Shown: one piece after another, positions 8,521 through 17,060 of the stretch
Position numbering within the stretch: the first letter of the stretch is position 1
How the letters are laid out: each line of letters begins with the position of its first letter
Origin: Parafrankia sp041008525
Lineage (GTDB): Bacteria; Actinomycetota; Actinomycetes; Frankiales; Frankiaceae
Reading direction: 5' to 3'
Assembly: GCF_041008525.1 (NCBI RefSeq)
Contig: NZ_JBFLUG010000034.1
Coordinates: 1 to 64,000, forward strand
DNA: 64,000 nt
The notes under the pieces: model-generated
What the model was told of the DNA's origin: nothing
The model's database searches: none
Seen by the model: only the letters and a program-made list of their open reading frames with translations
Translations under genes and position numbers: made by a program

Positions 8521-8895
8521 CGGTGGTCGTCACCTCGTGGTCGTCCGCCGTGCCGCCTGCCGCCTGCCGCATCGGCCGCGTCGCCCGGCCGGGGCTTGGG
8601 CGAGGCGACCTGACCTACTCGTGGAGTTTCGATGCGAATGCAGAGAGTAGTTTCATCTCGGCGGGTGTCCGGCATCTCCACCGGCGTGCCCCGGGCCGGA
8701 TGTGGTCTCGGGTTGTCCTCGTCGCCCCGGCGCGTCGTTGCGGCCGAGCGCGATCCTTTAACTACGTAGAGTCATACTTGCCTGGCGTTGGCTGGATGAA
8801 GGTCGTCCCGCCGAACGCCGAGTAGCCGAACTGGTGGCTCAGCGTTGCGCGGCGTGGTGCCCTCTGAGTGGACTTCGGTCCCAAAGGAGAACTGG
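8521..8895. other. Divergent intergenic region upstream of the reductase gene
   Basis: This 375-bp stretch separates two divergent genes. It holds an AT-richer patch at 8756-8781 containing the palindrome CTACGTAG and a CATACT hexamer that could be a -10 element for the plus-strand reductase. A hairpin with six-base arms (CTACTC and GAGTAG) lies near 8614-8655. A strong ribosome site AAAGGAGA at 8883-8890 serves the reductase. No gene is supported. Confidence 0.4.
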
Positions 8896-9831
8896 ATGCG
8901 CGTACTGGTCCTCGGCGGCGACGGCATGCTCGGTGGTGAGCTGGTGCGCAGGCTCGTGCGCGACCACGACGTCACCGCCACCGTTCGGGCGGTCGCGCCG
9001 TCGTCACCGCTGCCGGCCGACCGGGTCCTGTGCGGGGTGGACGTCCGCCACCCGGACGGGCTGGTCGAGGCCTTTGCCGCTGCCCGGCCCGATGCGGTGG
9101 TGAACGCCGTGGGCCTCGACGAGCAGCGGGTCGACGAGGACGGCGAACGACTGGCGATCGAGGTCAACGCCCTGTTCCCACACCGTCTCGTCCGGCAGTG
9201 CGGTGCCGCGGGGGCCCGGCTGGTGCACGTGTCCACCGACTGCGTGTTCTCCGGGCGCCTGGGTGAGTATCACGAGGAGGACACGCCCGACCCGGTTGAC
9301 GCCCACGGCATGACGAAGCTCCTCGGTGAGGTGTGTGAACCCGGCACGCTGACCCTGCGGACGTCGCTGATCGGGCTGGAGACGGCGGCCGTCCCCACCG
9401 GCCTCGTCGAGACCTTCCTGACCGCCGCCGGGCCGGTCATCGGTCAGCGCCGGGTCGTCTCGAGCGGAGTGACCACCACCGAGTTCGCACGCTTCGTCCA
9501 CCTCGCCCTCGTCGGGCACCCGGACCTGAGTGGCATCTGGCACCTCGCCGCCGAGCCGATCACCGCGTTCGACCTGCTCACGCTGCTGGCGGAGCGACTG
9601 GGTCGGCGGGACGTCGAGATCGTCCCGAGCGACGACGAGGTGCGCAACCGCGCGCTGTCCGCGCGCCGGCTGTGGTCGATGACGGGCTACCGGCCGCCCG
9701 CCTGGCCGGTGATGGTCGACGAGCTGGCGACCGCGATCGAGCGGCGGGAGATCGACGGAATCCCGCGCCGCCGGCCCGCGCCGTCCGCCGCCGCCGTCCG
9801 TGAGCCGAGCACCGCCCATGCCGACGCCTGA
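8896..9831 (+). CDS. RmlD-type sugar-nucleotide reductase (SDR)
   Basis: This 311-residue extended short-chain dehydrogenase resembles dTDP-4-dehydrorhamnose reductase and sugar-nucleotide reductases of capsule loci. The NAD(P)-binding loop is GGDGMLGGEL at the N-terminus, and HVSTDCVFSGRLGEYHEEDTP is the family STD motif. The usual catalytic YxxxK is replaced by HGMTK, so Tyr has become His. The ATG is preceded by AAAGGAGA at 6-base spacing. It lies 50 bases upstream of a UDP-sugar 2-epimerase of the FnlC/WbjD kind. The pair resembles the last two steps of L-rhamnosamine to L-quinovosamine or L-fucosamine synthesis, although the 4,6-dehydratase is not in the window. Confidence 0.75.
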   Translation: MRVLVLGGDGMLGGELVRRLVRDHDVTATVRAVAPSSPLPADRVLCGVDVRHPDGLVEAFAAARPDAVVNAVGLDEQRVDEDGERLAIEVNALFPHRLVRQCGAAGARLVHVSTDCVFSGRLGEYHEEDTPDPVDAHGMTKLLGEVCEPGTLTLRTSLIGLETAAVPTGLVETFLTAAGPVIGQRRVVSSGVTTTEFARFVHLALVGHPDLSGIWHLAAEPITAFDLLTLLAERLGRRDVEIVPSDDEVRNRALSARRLWSMTGYRPPAWPVMVDELATAIERREIDGIPRRRPAPSAAAVREPSTAHADA

Positions 9832-9880
9832 CGGGCCGACCGAGCCAATGGATCTTCTCCGGTAGAAGAGGGAGCGCGAC

Positions 9881-11566
9881 GTGTCGAGAACGACAGGCGG
9901 AGCCGGCACTGGCGCCGACGACGAGCCCGGCGCCGGCAGGGGCGACGGGCAGGGGGTTGACCGGCGCGCCGGTGACAGACGCGCAGGTGACGGGGCAGAC
10001 CTGGCCCGGACGGGCTTCTTCCGCGGATGGTTCCCCGGCGCCAGGTCCCAGCGGCAGCGCGGTGGGGAGCTGCCGCCCCGGATTCCGGCGGCCCGGACGG
10101 GACCCCGCGACGGGCGTCCCCTCTCCACCGCCCAGGATGTCGATCCCGGGCGCGGAGAGCAGGCCGACGGCCGCGCCGGCCCATCGGTGCCCACGGCGCC
10201 GTCGACCCCGTACGCCCCCACCGGGCCGTCGGTGCCGACGGTGCCGAGCCGCCGGCTCTCACCGGACCGGGCGGGATCGGCCGGGCCGGTGACGGTGCCC
10301 CACCGCGGCCCCCGCACGGAGGTGCTGGGCGAGCCGTCCACCGCGCCGGGAGCCCGGCCGGGCCCGGCCGAGCACCGCCGACGGGTCATGGTCCTCGTCG
10401 GTACCCGCCCCGAGCTGGTCAAGCTCAGCCAGGTGATCGTCGCGCTGGAGCGGGCGGCCGACGTCTGCCTGGTCCATTCGGGCCAGCACTACGACTACGA
10501 GCTCAGCCAGGTGTTCTTCGACGAGCTGGGCATCCGCAAACCGGACCACTTCCTGGACGCCGTCGGTGCCAGTGCCGCGGAGACCATCGGCCGGGTGATC
10601 GCCCGGGCGGACGCGGTGTTCGCGGACGAGGCCCCCGACGCGCTGCTGCTGCACGGGGACTCGGACACCACCCTGGCGGTGATCGCCGCCCGGCGCCGGC
10701 GCATCCCGGTGTTCCACCTGGAGGCGGGGAACCGCTGCTTCGACGACCGGGTGCCCGAGGAGCTCAACCGCCGGGTGGTCGACCACCTCAGCGACATCAA
10801 CCTCGCGCTGACCGAGCACGCCCGGCGCAACCTGCTGGCCGAAGGGGTGCCCGCCCAGCGGATCTTCGTCGTCGGGTCGCCGATGAACGAGGTCCTGACC
10901 TCCTATCTGCCGCTCATCGAGGCCTCCCCGGCGCTGACCACCCTGGGTATCACCCCGGGGCACTACCTGGTGGTCAGTGCGCACCGGGCGGAGAACGTCG
11001 ACCGGCCCGACCTGCTCGCCGGACTGCTGGAGACGCTGAACGGGCTGGCGGCGCGCTACCGCGTCCCGGTGATCGTCTCCACCCATCCGCGGACCAGGGC
11101 GCGCATCGAGGCCCTGGAGTCGGCGGGCCGGGCCCCGGTCGTCGACGGACTGGTCCGGTTCTGCCGGCCGTTCGGGTTCGCGGACTACATCGCCCTGCAG
11201 CGGTCGGCGCTCTGTGTGGTCTCCGACAGCGGCACCCTCACCGAGGAGGCGTCCCTGCTCGGCTTCCCCGCGGTGGTGATCCGCGAGGCGCACGAGCACC
11301 CGGAGGGCATCGACGGCGGCGTCGTCGTCACGTGTCTGCCGCGCCCCGAACGCGTCCTCGCCGCGGTCGACCTGGTCACCGCCGAGGCCCGCGCGGACCC
11401 GTCACCGCGGGCCGTGCCCGACTACGCCGCCCCGGACGTCTCCATGCGGGTGGCGCGGATCGTCGTCGGCTACATCGACTACGTCCGGCGCACGGTCTGG
11501 TTCGAGCGCCCGTCCGACGGTGCCGGCGAGTCCGCCCCCGGCGACACCCCGCTCGCCTTCCCCTGA
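9881..11566 (+). CDS. Non-hydrolysing UDP-N-acetyl sugar 2-epimerase (WecB/FnlC/WbjD type)
   Basis: This 561-residue protein has a disordered, Arg/Gly/Pro-rich N-terminus of about 165 residues, then a full epimerase domain. Domain motifs are VLVGTRPELVKLS, HSGQHYDYELSQVFFDELGI, HGDSDTTLAVIAA, FHLEAGNRCFDDRVPEELNRR, VVSAHRAENVDRPD and VSDSGTLTEEASLLGFPAV. The AGNRCFDxRVPEExNR wording and the GSPMNEVL segment are closer, from memory, to the FnlC/WbjD/CapG branch (UDP-2-acetamido-2,6-dideoxy-L-talose 2-epimerase) than to plain WecB. The long N-terminus is unusual for the family. An internal start near residue 160 is not excluded. Working with the upstream reductase in an amino-sugar pathway is an inference. 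Confidence 0.82.
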   Translation: MSRTTGGAGTGADDEPGAGRGDGQGVDRRAGDRRAGDGADLARTGFFRGWFPGARSQRQRGGELPPRIPAARTGPRDGRPLSTAQDVDPGRGEQADGRAGPSVPTAPSTPYAPTGPSVPTVPSRRLSPDRAGSAGPVTVPHRGPRTEVLGEPSTAPGARPGPAEHRRRVMVLVGTRPELVKLSQVIVALERAADVCLVHSGQHYDYELSQVFFDELGIRKPDHFLDAVGASAAETIGRVIARADAVFADEAPDALLLHGDSDTTLAVIAARRRRIPVFHLEAGNRCFDDRVPEELNRRVVDHLSDINLALTEHARRNLLAEGVPAQRIFVVGSPMNEVLTSYLPLIEASPALTTLGITPGHYLVVSAHRAENVDRPDLLAGLLETLNGLAARYRVPVIVSTHPRTRARIEALESAGRAPVVDGLVRFCRPFGFADYIALQRSALCVVSDSGTLTEEASLLGFPAVVIREAHEHPEGIDGGVVVTCLPRPERVLAAVDLVTAEARADPSPRAVPDYAAPDVSMRVARIVVGYIDYVRRTVWFERPSDGAGESAPGDTPLAFP

Positions 11567-11605
11567 CCGGGTCGCCGTTGACCGGTCGCCGTCCGGCGCC
11601 GGCCG

Positions 11606-12454
11606 CTACTGGTCGCGGTCGGCCCGGGGGTGCTCGGCGAGCAGCGCGGTGAGCGGGCCGAACAGCGCTGGGGGAGCGGCGACGACCAGGTCCTCGCTCG
11701 CCGGGAGACCCTCGAGCCCGCCGACGAGCAGGCCGGCCTCGGCGGCGACCAGCGCCCCGGCGGCATGGTCCCAGGGGTGCAGGCCGCGCTCGTAGTAGGC
11801 GTCGATCGTCCCCGCCGCGGCGGCGCACAGGTCGAGGGCGGCCGCGCCCATCCGGCGGATGTCGCGCACGCGCGGCACCACCCGGGTGAGCACCGCGACC
11901 TGCGCCGTCCGGCGCTCCACGGTGTAGCCGAAGCCGGTCGCGACCAGCGCGCCGCGCAGCTCCGCCACCGCCGACCCGGCCAACGCCTCGGGCTCCGGGC
12001 CGGCGCCCCACCGAAAGGCCCCGCCGCCGCGCACGGCGGTGTACGTGAGCCCCAGCGCCGGTGCGTGCACGACCCCGGCCACGACCTCGCCCGCGACCTC
12101 GGCGGCGATCGACACCGCCCAGTTGGGCAGGCGGTAGAGGAAGTTCACCGTTCCGTCGAGGGGGTCCACGATCCAGCGGACGCCGCTGCTCCCGGGTGTG
12201 TCGGACCCCTCCTCGCCGAGCAGGCCGTCATCCGGCCGGGCCTCGCGCAGCCGCCGGGCGACCAGGGCCTCGGACGCCCGGTCCAGCGCGGTGACGATGT
12301 CGGTCGGCGAGGACTTCGTCGCCTCGGCCTCGACCGTGCCGGCGCGACCGGCGAGCAGCAGGGCCCCGGCCTCGCGGGCGACGTCCAGGCCGAGGTCGAG
12401 GAGCGAGGCCGGGGCCGGGGGGGAGAGGGCGGGGGACGGGTCCATGGGCCACAT
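11606..12454 (-). CDS. Inositol monophosphatase family protein (SuhB-like)
   Basis: This 282-residue Mg2+/Li+-type phosphatase has all three metal-site motifs: GEEGSDT, WIVDPLDGTVNF and the C-terminal WDHAAGALVAAEAG. The substrate may be myo-inositol-1-phosphate, as in mycobacterial SuhB, but related enzymes act on histidinol phosphate or nucleotide phosphates. ATG 12454 is used, and another ATG three codons later is possible. It is transcribed divergently from valS, 76 bases away. In M. tuberculosis suhB sits near dut, so the location is conserved in outline. Confidence 0.83.
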   Translation of the reverse strand: MWPMDPSPALSPPAPASLLDLGLDVAREAGALLLAGRAGTVEAEATKSSPTDIVTALDRASEALVARRLREARPDDGLLGEEGSDTPGSSGVRWIVDPLDGTVNFLYRLPNWAVSIAAEVAGEVVAGVVHAPALGLTYTAVRGGGAFRWGAGPEPEALAGSAVAELRGALVATGFGYTVERRTAQVAVLTRVVPRVRDIRRMGAAALDLCAAAAGTIDAYYERGLHPWDHAAGALVAAEAGLLVGGLEGLPASEDLVVAAPPALFGPLTALLAEHPRADRDQ

Positions 12455-12517
12455 CCTGCCAACACCCGGCCGCGGGCCCGGCCGGAGCCGCCGCCGGGAG
12501 GACGATCGCCCGACCCG

Positions 12518-12523
12518 TAGGAT
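12518..12523 (+). promoter_or_regulatory. -10 element TAGGAT, candidate leaderless start of valS
   Basis: TAGGAT ends 7 bases before the GTG of valS, the distance expected if transcription begins at the start codon. No good ribosome site lies closer than 12 bases. Confidence 0.4.
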
Positions 12524-12530
12524 TGGCCGC

Positions 12531-15194
12531 GTGGTGGCAACGGACAGTACGGAACGGCCGACCCGCGCGGTGCCCGCGAAGCCGAGCCTGGACGGGATCG
12601 AGGCCCGCTGGTCGCGCGACTGGCAGGAGCGCGGGACCTATTCGTTCGACCGGTCGGTTCCGCGTGAGCGGGTCTACTCGGTCGACACACCCCCGCCGAC
12701 CGTAAGCGGCTCCCTGCACGTCGGCCACGTGTTCTCGTACACCCACACCGACCTGATCGCCCGCTTCCAGCGGATGCGCGGCCTCGAGGTCTTCTACCCG
12801 ATGGGTTTCGACGACAACGGGCTTCCCACCGAACGCCGGGTGCAGAACTACTACGGCGTGCGCTGTGACCCCTCGATGCCCTACGACCCCGCGTTCACCC
12901 CCCCGGCGAAGCCGGGCAAGGACCAGATCCCCGTGTCCCGGCGCAACTTCGTCGAGCTGTGCGAGCAGCTGACGATCGAGGACGAGAAGGGCTTCGAGGA
13001 GCTCTGGCGCCTCCTGGGCCTGTCGGTGGACTGGTCGTACACCTACGCGACGATCGACAGCCGCTCGCGGGTGGTCGCCCAGCGTGCCTTCCTGCGTAAC
13101 CTGGCCCGCGGCGAGGCGTACCTGGCCGAGGCCCCCACCCTGTGGGACGTCACGTTCCGCACCGCGGTCGCGCAGGCGGAGCTGGAGGACCGGGAGCGCC
13201 CCGGTGCCTACCACACCGTGGCGTTCCCGCGGCCCGGCGGCGAGCCGGTCGTGATCGAGACGACCCGTCCCGAGCTGCTGCCGGCCTGCGTGGCCCTGGT
13301 GGCTCACCCCGAGGACGAGCGCTACCAGGCGCTGTTCGGGCAGACGGTCCGCACGCCGCTGTTCGAGGTCGAGGTGCCCGTCGTGGCGCACCGGCTGGCC
13401 GATCCGGAGAAGGGCTCCGGCATCGCCATGATCTGTACGTTCGGTGACCTGACCGACGTCATCTGGTGGCGGGAGCTGCGGCTGCCCGCCCGCGCGGTGA
13501 TCGGCCGCGACGGCCGGCTGCTCCCCGACGCACCCGACGCGATCACCGCGCCGGCCGGCCGCGAGCACTACACCCGCGTCGCGGGCAAGACGATCGCCGC
13601 CGCGCGGGTGGCCGTCGTCGAGGCCCTGCGGGAGTCCGGCGCGCTGCTCGGCGAGCCGCGGGCGATCACCCACCCGGTCAAGTTCTACGAGAAGGGCGAC
13701 CGGCCGCTGGAGATCGTCTCCACCCGCCAGTGGTACATCCGCAACGGCGGCCGGGACGAGCAGCTGCGTGAGCAGGTGCGGGCGCGCGGCTCCGAACTGC
13801 GCTGGCACCCGGAGTACATGCGGGTGCGCTACGAGAACTGGGTGGACGGTCTCAACGGCGACTGGCTGATCAGCCGGCAGCGTTTCTTCGGCGTGCCCTT
13901 CCCGGTCTGGTACCCGCTGGACGAGGCGGGCGACCCGCGGTACGACGCGCCGATCGTCGCGGACGAGTCCGCGCTCCCGGTCGACCCGTCCAGTGACGTC
14001 CCGCCGGGGTACACCGCCGAGCAGCGCGGCGTGCCGGGCGGCTTCATGGCGGACCCGGATGTCATGGACACCTGGGCGACGTCCTCGCTGACCCCGCTGA
14101 TCGTCAGCGGCTGGGAGAGCGACCCGGCCCTGTTCGCCCAGGTGTTCCCGATGAACCTGCGCCCGCAGGCCCACGAGATCATCCGGACCTGGCTGTTCTC
14201 GACCGTGCTGCGCAGCCACGCCGAGTTCGGCGCGCTGCCCTGGTCGGACGCCGCGATCTCCGGCTGGATCCTCGACCCGGACCGCAAGAAGATGTCCAAG
14301 TCGAAGGGCAACGTCGTCACGCCGCTGGGCCTGCTGGAACAGCACGGCTCGGACGCCGTCCGGTACTGGGCCGCCTCCGGCCGACCGGGCACCGACACCG
14401 CGTTCGACGTGGGCCAGATGAAGACCGGCCGCCGGCTCGCCATCAAGATTCTCAACGCGAGCCGGTTCGTCCTCGGCCTCGCCGAGGCGAGCGAGGGCGC
14501 GGATGGCGCCGGCGGCCCCGGCACTGCGGTGACGTCCGCCGCCACCGGCCCCGGTTCCGCCAGCGCGCCCGCCCCCGGCCCGGAGGCCGTCACGGAGGAG
14601 CTGGACCGGGCGCTGCTCGCCGAGCTGGCCCGGGTCGTCGCCACCGCGACCGAGGCGTTCGAGGGCTACGACTACACCCGGGCGCTCGAGGTCACCGAGA
14701 CCTTCTTCTGGCGGTTCTGCGACGACTACGTCGAACTGGTCAAGGGTCGGGCCTACGGCGCGCACGGCGCGGCCGGCGCCGCCTCCGCGCAGGCGACCCT
14801 GTCGGTGGCGCTGTCGACGCTGCTCACCCTCTTCGCACCGTTCCTGCCCTTCGTCACCGAGGAGGTCTGGTCCTGGTGGCAGGAGGGCTCGGTGCACCGG
14901 GCCTCCTGGCCCGAGGCGGACCGGATCCGCACAGTGGCCGGCGGCGGGCGCCCCGAGCTGCTGGATGCCGTCGGCGCCGCGCTGTCCGCGGTGCGGCGGG
15001 CCAAGTCCGAGGCCAAGGTCTCGATGAAGGCCGAGGTCGCCACCGCCAGGGTCAGCGGCGACGCGGCCACGGTCGCCCTGGTCGAGCAGGCCGCGGCGGA
15101 CCTGCGCAGCGCCGGCGGCATCTGGGAGCTCACCCTGGCTGGCACCAGCGGCGAGCTGGCCGTGGACGTCGTGCTGGTGCCCGCCGCCGGTTGA
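12531..15194 (+). CDS. valS: Valine--tRNA ligase, archaeal/rickettsial-like type
   Basis: This class I aminoacyl-tRNA synthetase of 887 residues charges tRNA-Val. The HIGH-type motif is HVGH (about residue 64) in the sentence PPPTVSGSLHVGHVFSYTHTD, and the KMSKS loop is KKMSKSKGNVV (about residue 586). The wording YPMGFDDNGLPTERRVQNYYG matches the archaeal and Rickettsia type rather than the common bacterial ValRS, and the C-terminal coiled coil is short. An Ala/Gly/Pro-rich insert (about residues 655-685) separates the catalytic and anticodon-binding parts. GTG 12531 is chosen because the upstream open frame is the antisense of the phosphatase gene. Confidence 0.92.
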   Translation: MVATDSTERPTRAVPAKPSLDGIEARWSRDWQERGTYSFDRSVPRERVYSVDTPPPTVSGSLHVGHVFSYTHTDLIARFQRMRGLEVFYPMGFDDNGLPTERRVQNYYGVRCDPSMPYDPAFTPPAKPGKDQIPVSRRNFVELCEQLTIEDEKGFEELWRLLGLSVDWSYTYATIDSRSRVVAQRAFLRNLARGEAYLAEAPTLWDVTFRTAVAQAELEDRERPGAYHTVAFPRPGGEPVVIETTRPELLPACVALVAHPEDERYQALFGQTVRTPLFEVEVPVVAHRLADPEKGSGIAMICTFGDLTDVIWWRELRLPARAVIGRDGRLLPDAPDAITAPAGREHYTRVAGKTIAAARVAVVEALRESGALLGEPRAITHPVKFYEKGDRPLEIVSTRQWYIRNGGRDEQLREQVRARGSELRWHPEYMRVRYENWVDGLNGDWLISRQRFFGVPFPVWYPLDEAGDPRYDAPIVADESALPVDPSSDVPPGYTAEQRGVPGGFMADPDVMDTWATSSLTPLIVSGWESDPALFAQVFPMNLRPQAHEIIRTWLFSTVLRSHAEFGALPWSDAAISGWILDPDRKKMSKSKGNVVTPLGLLEQHGSDAVRYWAASGRPGTDTAFDVGQMKTGRRLAIKILNASRFVLGLAEASEGADGAGGPGTAVTSAATGPGSASAPAPGPEAVTEELDRALLAELARVVATATEAFEGYDYTRALEVTETFFWRFCDDYVELVKGRAYGAHGAAGAASAQATLSVALSTLLTLFAPFLPFVTEEVWSWWQEGSVHRASWPEADRIRTVAGGGRPELLDAVGAALSAVRRAKSEAKVSMKAEVATARVSGDAATVALVEQAAADLRSAGGIWELTLAGTSGELAVDVVLVPAAG

Positions 15195-15258
15195 CCGCAC
15201 CCGCGCGCGACGGGTGGTGCGCGGGGCGGGTGGCGGCTCGATCGGGCAGGATGGGAAC

Positions 15259-15777
15259 GTGCCCATCTATGCCCTGGGAGATCTCGTCCCGTCGATTGAC
15301 CCGTCCGCATTCGTCCATCCCGAGGCGACGCTGATCGGCAACGTCCGGATCGGCCCGGAGTCGACGGTCTGGCCGGGTGTCGTGATGCGCGGTGACCATG
15401 GGCTGATCAGCGTCGGCGCGCGGACGTCCATCCAGGACGGCTCCGTCATCCATGCGACCGCGCTGCTGCCGACGATCGTCGGTGACGACTGCGTGATCGG
15501 GCACATCGTGCACCTCGAGGGCTGCGTGATCGAGGACGGCTCCCTGGTGGGCTCGGGGTCGATCGTCCTGCACGAGGCCCGGGTCTGCCGGGGTGGCCTG
15601 GTCGGCGCCGGTGCCGTGGTGGGTAACCGGGTGGTGGTCCCCGAACGGGCCATGGCCCTGGGTATCCCGGCGAAGATCCGGGAGGGCGCCGCGCCCCAGG
15701 ATCTGATCCGGATGGCGGCTGAGTCCTACGTCGAGAACGGGCGGCGTTTCCGCAAGGACATGCGCCGCATCGACTGA
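15259..15777 (+). CDS. Gamma-class carbonic anhydrase family protein
   Basis: This 172-residue left-handed beta-helix protein has repeated hexapeptides. The residues known from archaeal Cam are kept: Arg and Asp in VVMRGDHG, Gln in TSIQDGS, and the zinc-ligand His residues in VIHA and IGHIVHLEG. It may hydrate CO2 or act as a related transferase-fold protein, since many bacterial members are inactive when tested. GTG 15259 follows GGATGGGAAC. The frame is open further upstream but without family sequence. It lies 64 bases after valS and is probably co-transcribed or has its own start. Confidence 0.82.
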   Translation: MPIYALGDLVPSIDPSAFVHPEATLIGNVRIGPESTVWPGVVMRGDHGLISVGARTSIQDGSVIHATALLPTIVGDDCVIGHIVHLEGCVIEDGSLVGSGSIVLHEARVCRGGLVGAGAVVGNRVVVPERAMALGIPAKIREGAAPQDLIRMAAESYVENGRRFRKDMRRID

Positions 15778-15824
15778 CCGGCCGCGGCTGCTGAGCCTGG
15801 CCGGCTGACCGCGCCGCCCTGCGC

Positions 15825-15857
15825 GCCACGCTGGTCCGCGAGCCACGCTGGTCCGCG
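15825..15857 (+). repeat. 16-bp direct repeat before a terminator stem
   Basis: GCCACGCTGGTCCGCG occurs at 15825-15840 and again at 15842-15857. The second copy forms the left arm of the adjacent hairpin, so the repeat may be a duplicated terminator arm. Confidence 0.75.
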
Positions 15858-15879
15858 GGCGCTACGCCCGCGGACCAGC
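15847..15879. terminator. Strong GC-rich hairpin between convergent genes
   Basis: A 15-bp perfect stem (15847-15861 with 15865-15879) closes a 3-base loop. There is no T run. It lies between the carbonic anhydrase gene and the convergent DUF4235 gene and could stop transcription from both sides. Confidence 0.65.
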
Positions 15880-15912
15880 TGGCGGCTCCCGGTGCCCGCC
15901 CTCAGGGCTGTG

Positions 15913-16251
15913 TCAGACCTCCTGCGGGGCCCTTTCCTGCCTGCGCGCAGGCTTCGCGCTCGCGGAGTTCGGCTGCATACCGGGCGGCAGGGAGCCTGTC
16001 GCCCGAACCCATCCGCGTGCGGCCGTGCGTTCCGCGGCCAACCGGCCCAGGCCCACCGCCAGGCCGGAGACCGCTGCCCACACGATCGCCTCCGACCAGG
16101 CGGTGTCCGGGTCGACCGGGTTCTTCGGCGGGTCGGACTTGCGCACCTTCCGGTACGCGAGGGTCACCCCCCGGTTCGCCGCGGTGCCGGCGAGCGCGGC
16201 CGCCGCGCCGCCGACGACCTTCCATCCCATTTTCGATCCCGATCCGGACAC
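15913..16251 (-). CDS. DUF4235 family membrane protein
   Basis: This small protein of 112 residues begins KMGWKVVGGAAAALAGTAANRG and continues with a second hydrophobic stretch around residues 52-70. This is the typical DUF4235 pattern of actinobacteria, with the conserved WKxxGxxxAxxAG beginning. Function is unknown. GTG 16251 is the upstream start; ATG 16230 (GWK follows) would be closer to the usual family N-terminus. It is alone on the minus strand between two hairpin-bounded plus-strand units. Confidence 0.72.
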   Translation of the reverse strand: MSGSGSKMGWKVVGGAAAALAGTAANRGVTLAYRKVRKSDPPKNPVDPDTAWSEAIVWAAVSGLAVGLGRLAAERTAARGWVRATGSLPPGMQPNSASAKPARRQERAPQEV

Positions 16252-16496
16252 CCCACACCTCTCGTCGCCGCCGCCCCGGTCTGCTCCGGTGCGTGCTGGT
16301 GTCGCCGCTCACTGGTCCGGCACCACCGTCCCATCTCTACCCGCCAGCGGGCGGATTCCCCACCCGAGCGGGGGAGCACCGTGACCGCGGGCCGGTACGT
16401 GGCCGGGGTGTCGCCGGGCATGCGCTGGCGGTCGCGGCGCAGCGAGTCGTTAGTGTCGCGGACAGCCCACCCGGGTGAGGACGACCCAGGAGAATC

Positions 16497-17060
16497 ATGA
16501 CCGCGACCGCCCCCACGCCGCACGCCGCCCCGCGCCACGGCGAGCCGTCGACCGGTGACCCGCACGCCATTCTGGAGGTACTGGTCCACCGGGTGGACCC
16601 GGATCTGCCACTGCCCTCCTACGCCCAGCCGTCGGACGCCGGAGCGGACCTCGTGACCGCGCAGGACGTCACGCTGGCGCCGGGCGAGCGGGCCATCGTC
16701 GGGACGGGCCTGGCCATCGCGCTGCCCGCCGGGTACGCGGCCTTCGTGCACCCGCGCAGCGGCCTCGCCGCGCGTCATGGACTCTCCGTCGTCAACGCCC
16801 CCGGTACCGTCGATGCCGGTTACCGTGGAGAAATCAAGGTGATTCTCATAAACACAGATCGAAGCGAATCAATCGCTCTCCGCAAGGGGGACCGGGTGGC
16901 CCAGCTTGTGGTCCAACGGGTGGAGCACGCGGTCTTCCGAGAGGTCGCCACCCTGCCCACCTCGGTGCGCGGCACCGGCGGGTTCGGCTCGACAGGTGGG
17001 TTCGGTGACGCCTCCGGCGGGCCGGGAACGGAGGCACACGGTGTTCCGTCGCGGTCGTAA
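16497..17060 (+). CDS. dut: Deoxyuridine 5'-triphosphate nucleotidohydrolase (dUTPase)
   Basis: This 187-residue homotrimeric dUTPase converts dUTP to dUMP and pyrophosphate, keeping uracil out of DNA. All five motifs are visible: DAGADL, HPRSGLAAR, NAPGTVDAGYRGEIKV, RKGDRVAQLVV and the P-loop-like RGTGGFGSTGG at the C-terminus. The N-terminus has about 30 extra residues. ATG 16497 has AGGAGA at 16488-16493. A patch around 16840-16880 is clearly lower in GC than its surroundings. It overlaps the DUF3710 gene by 20 bases; the dut-DUF3710 pair is conserved in actinobacteria. Confidence 0.93.
   Translation: MTATAPTPHAAPRHGEPSTGDPHAILEVLVHRVDPDLPLPSYAQPSDAGADLVTAQDVTLAPGERAIVGTGLAIALPAGYAAFVHPRSGLAARHGLSVVNAPGTVDAGYRGEIKVILINTDRSESIALRKGDRVAQLVVQRVEHAVFREVATLPTSVRGTGGFGSTGGFGDASGGPGTEAHGVPSRS

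Noticed and set aside
12198..12530. Upstream extension of valS into the phosphatase gene
   Set aside because: The extra residues are the antisense of the phosphatase coding region, and family similarity begins after GTG 12531.
12228..15266. A 1,000-codon minus-strand open frame opposite valS
   Set aside because: The composition is typical of an antisense shadow, and valS is unmistakable on the other strand.
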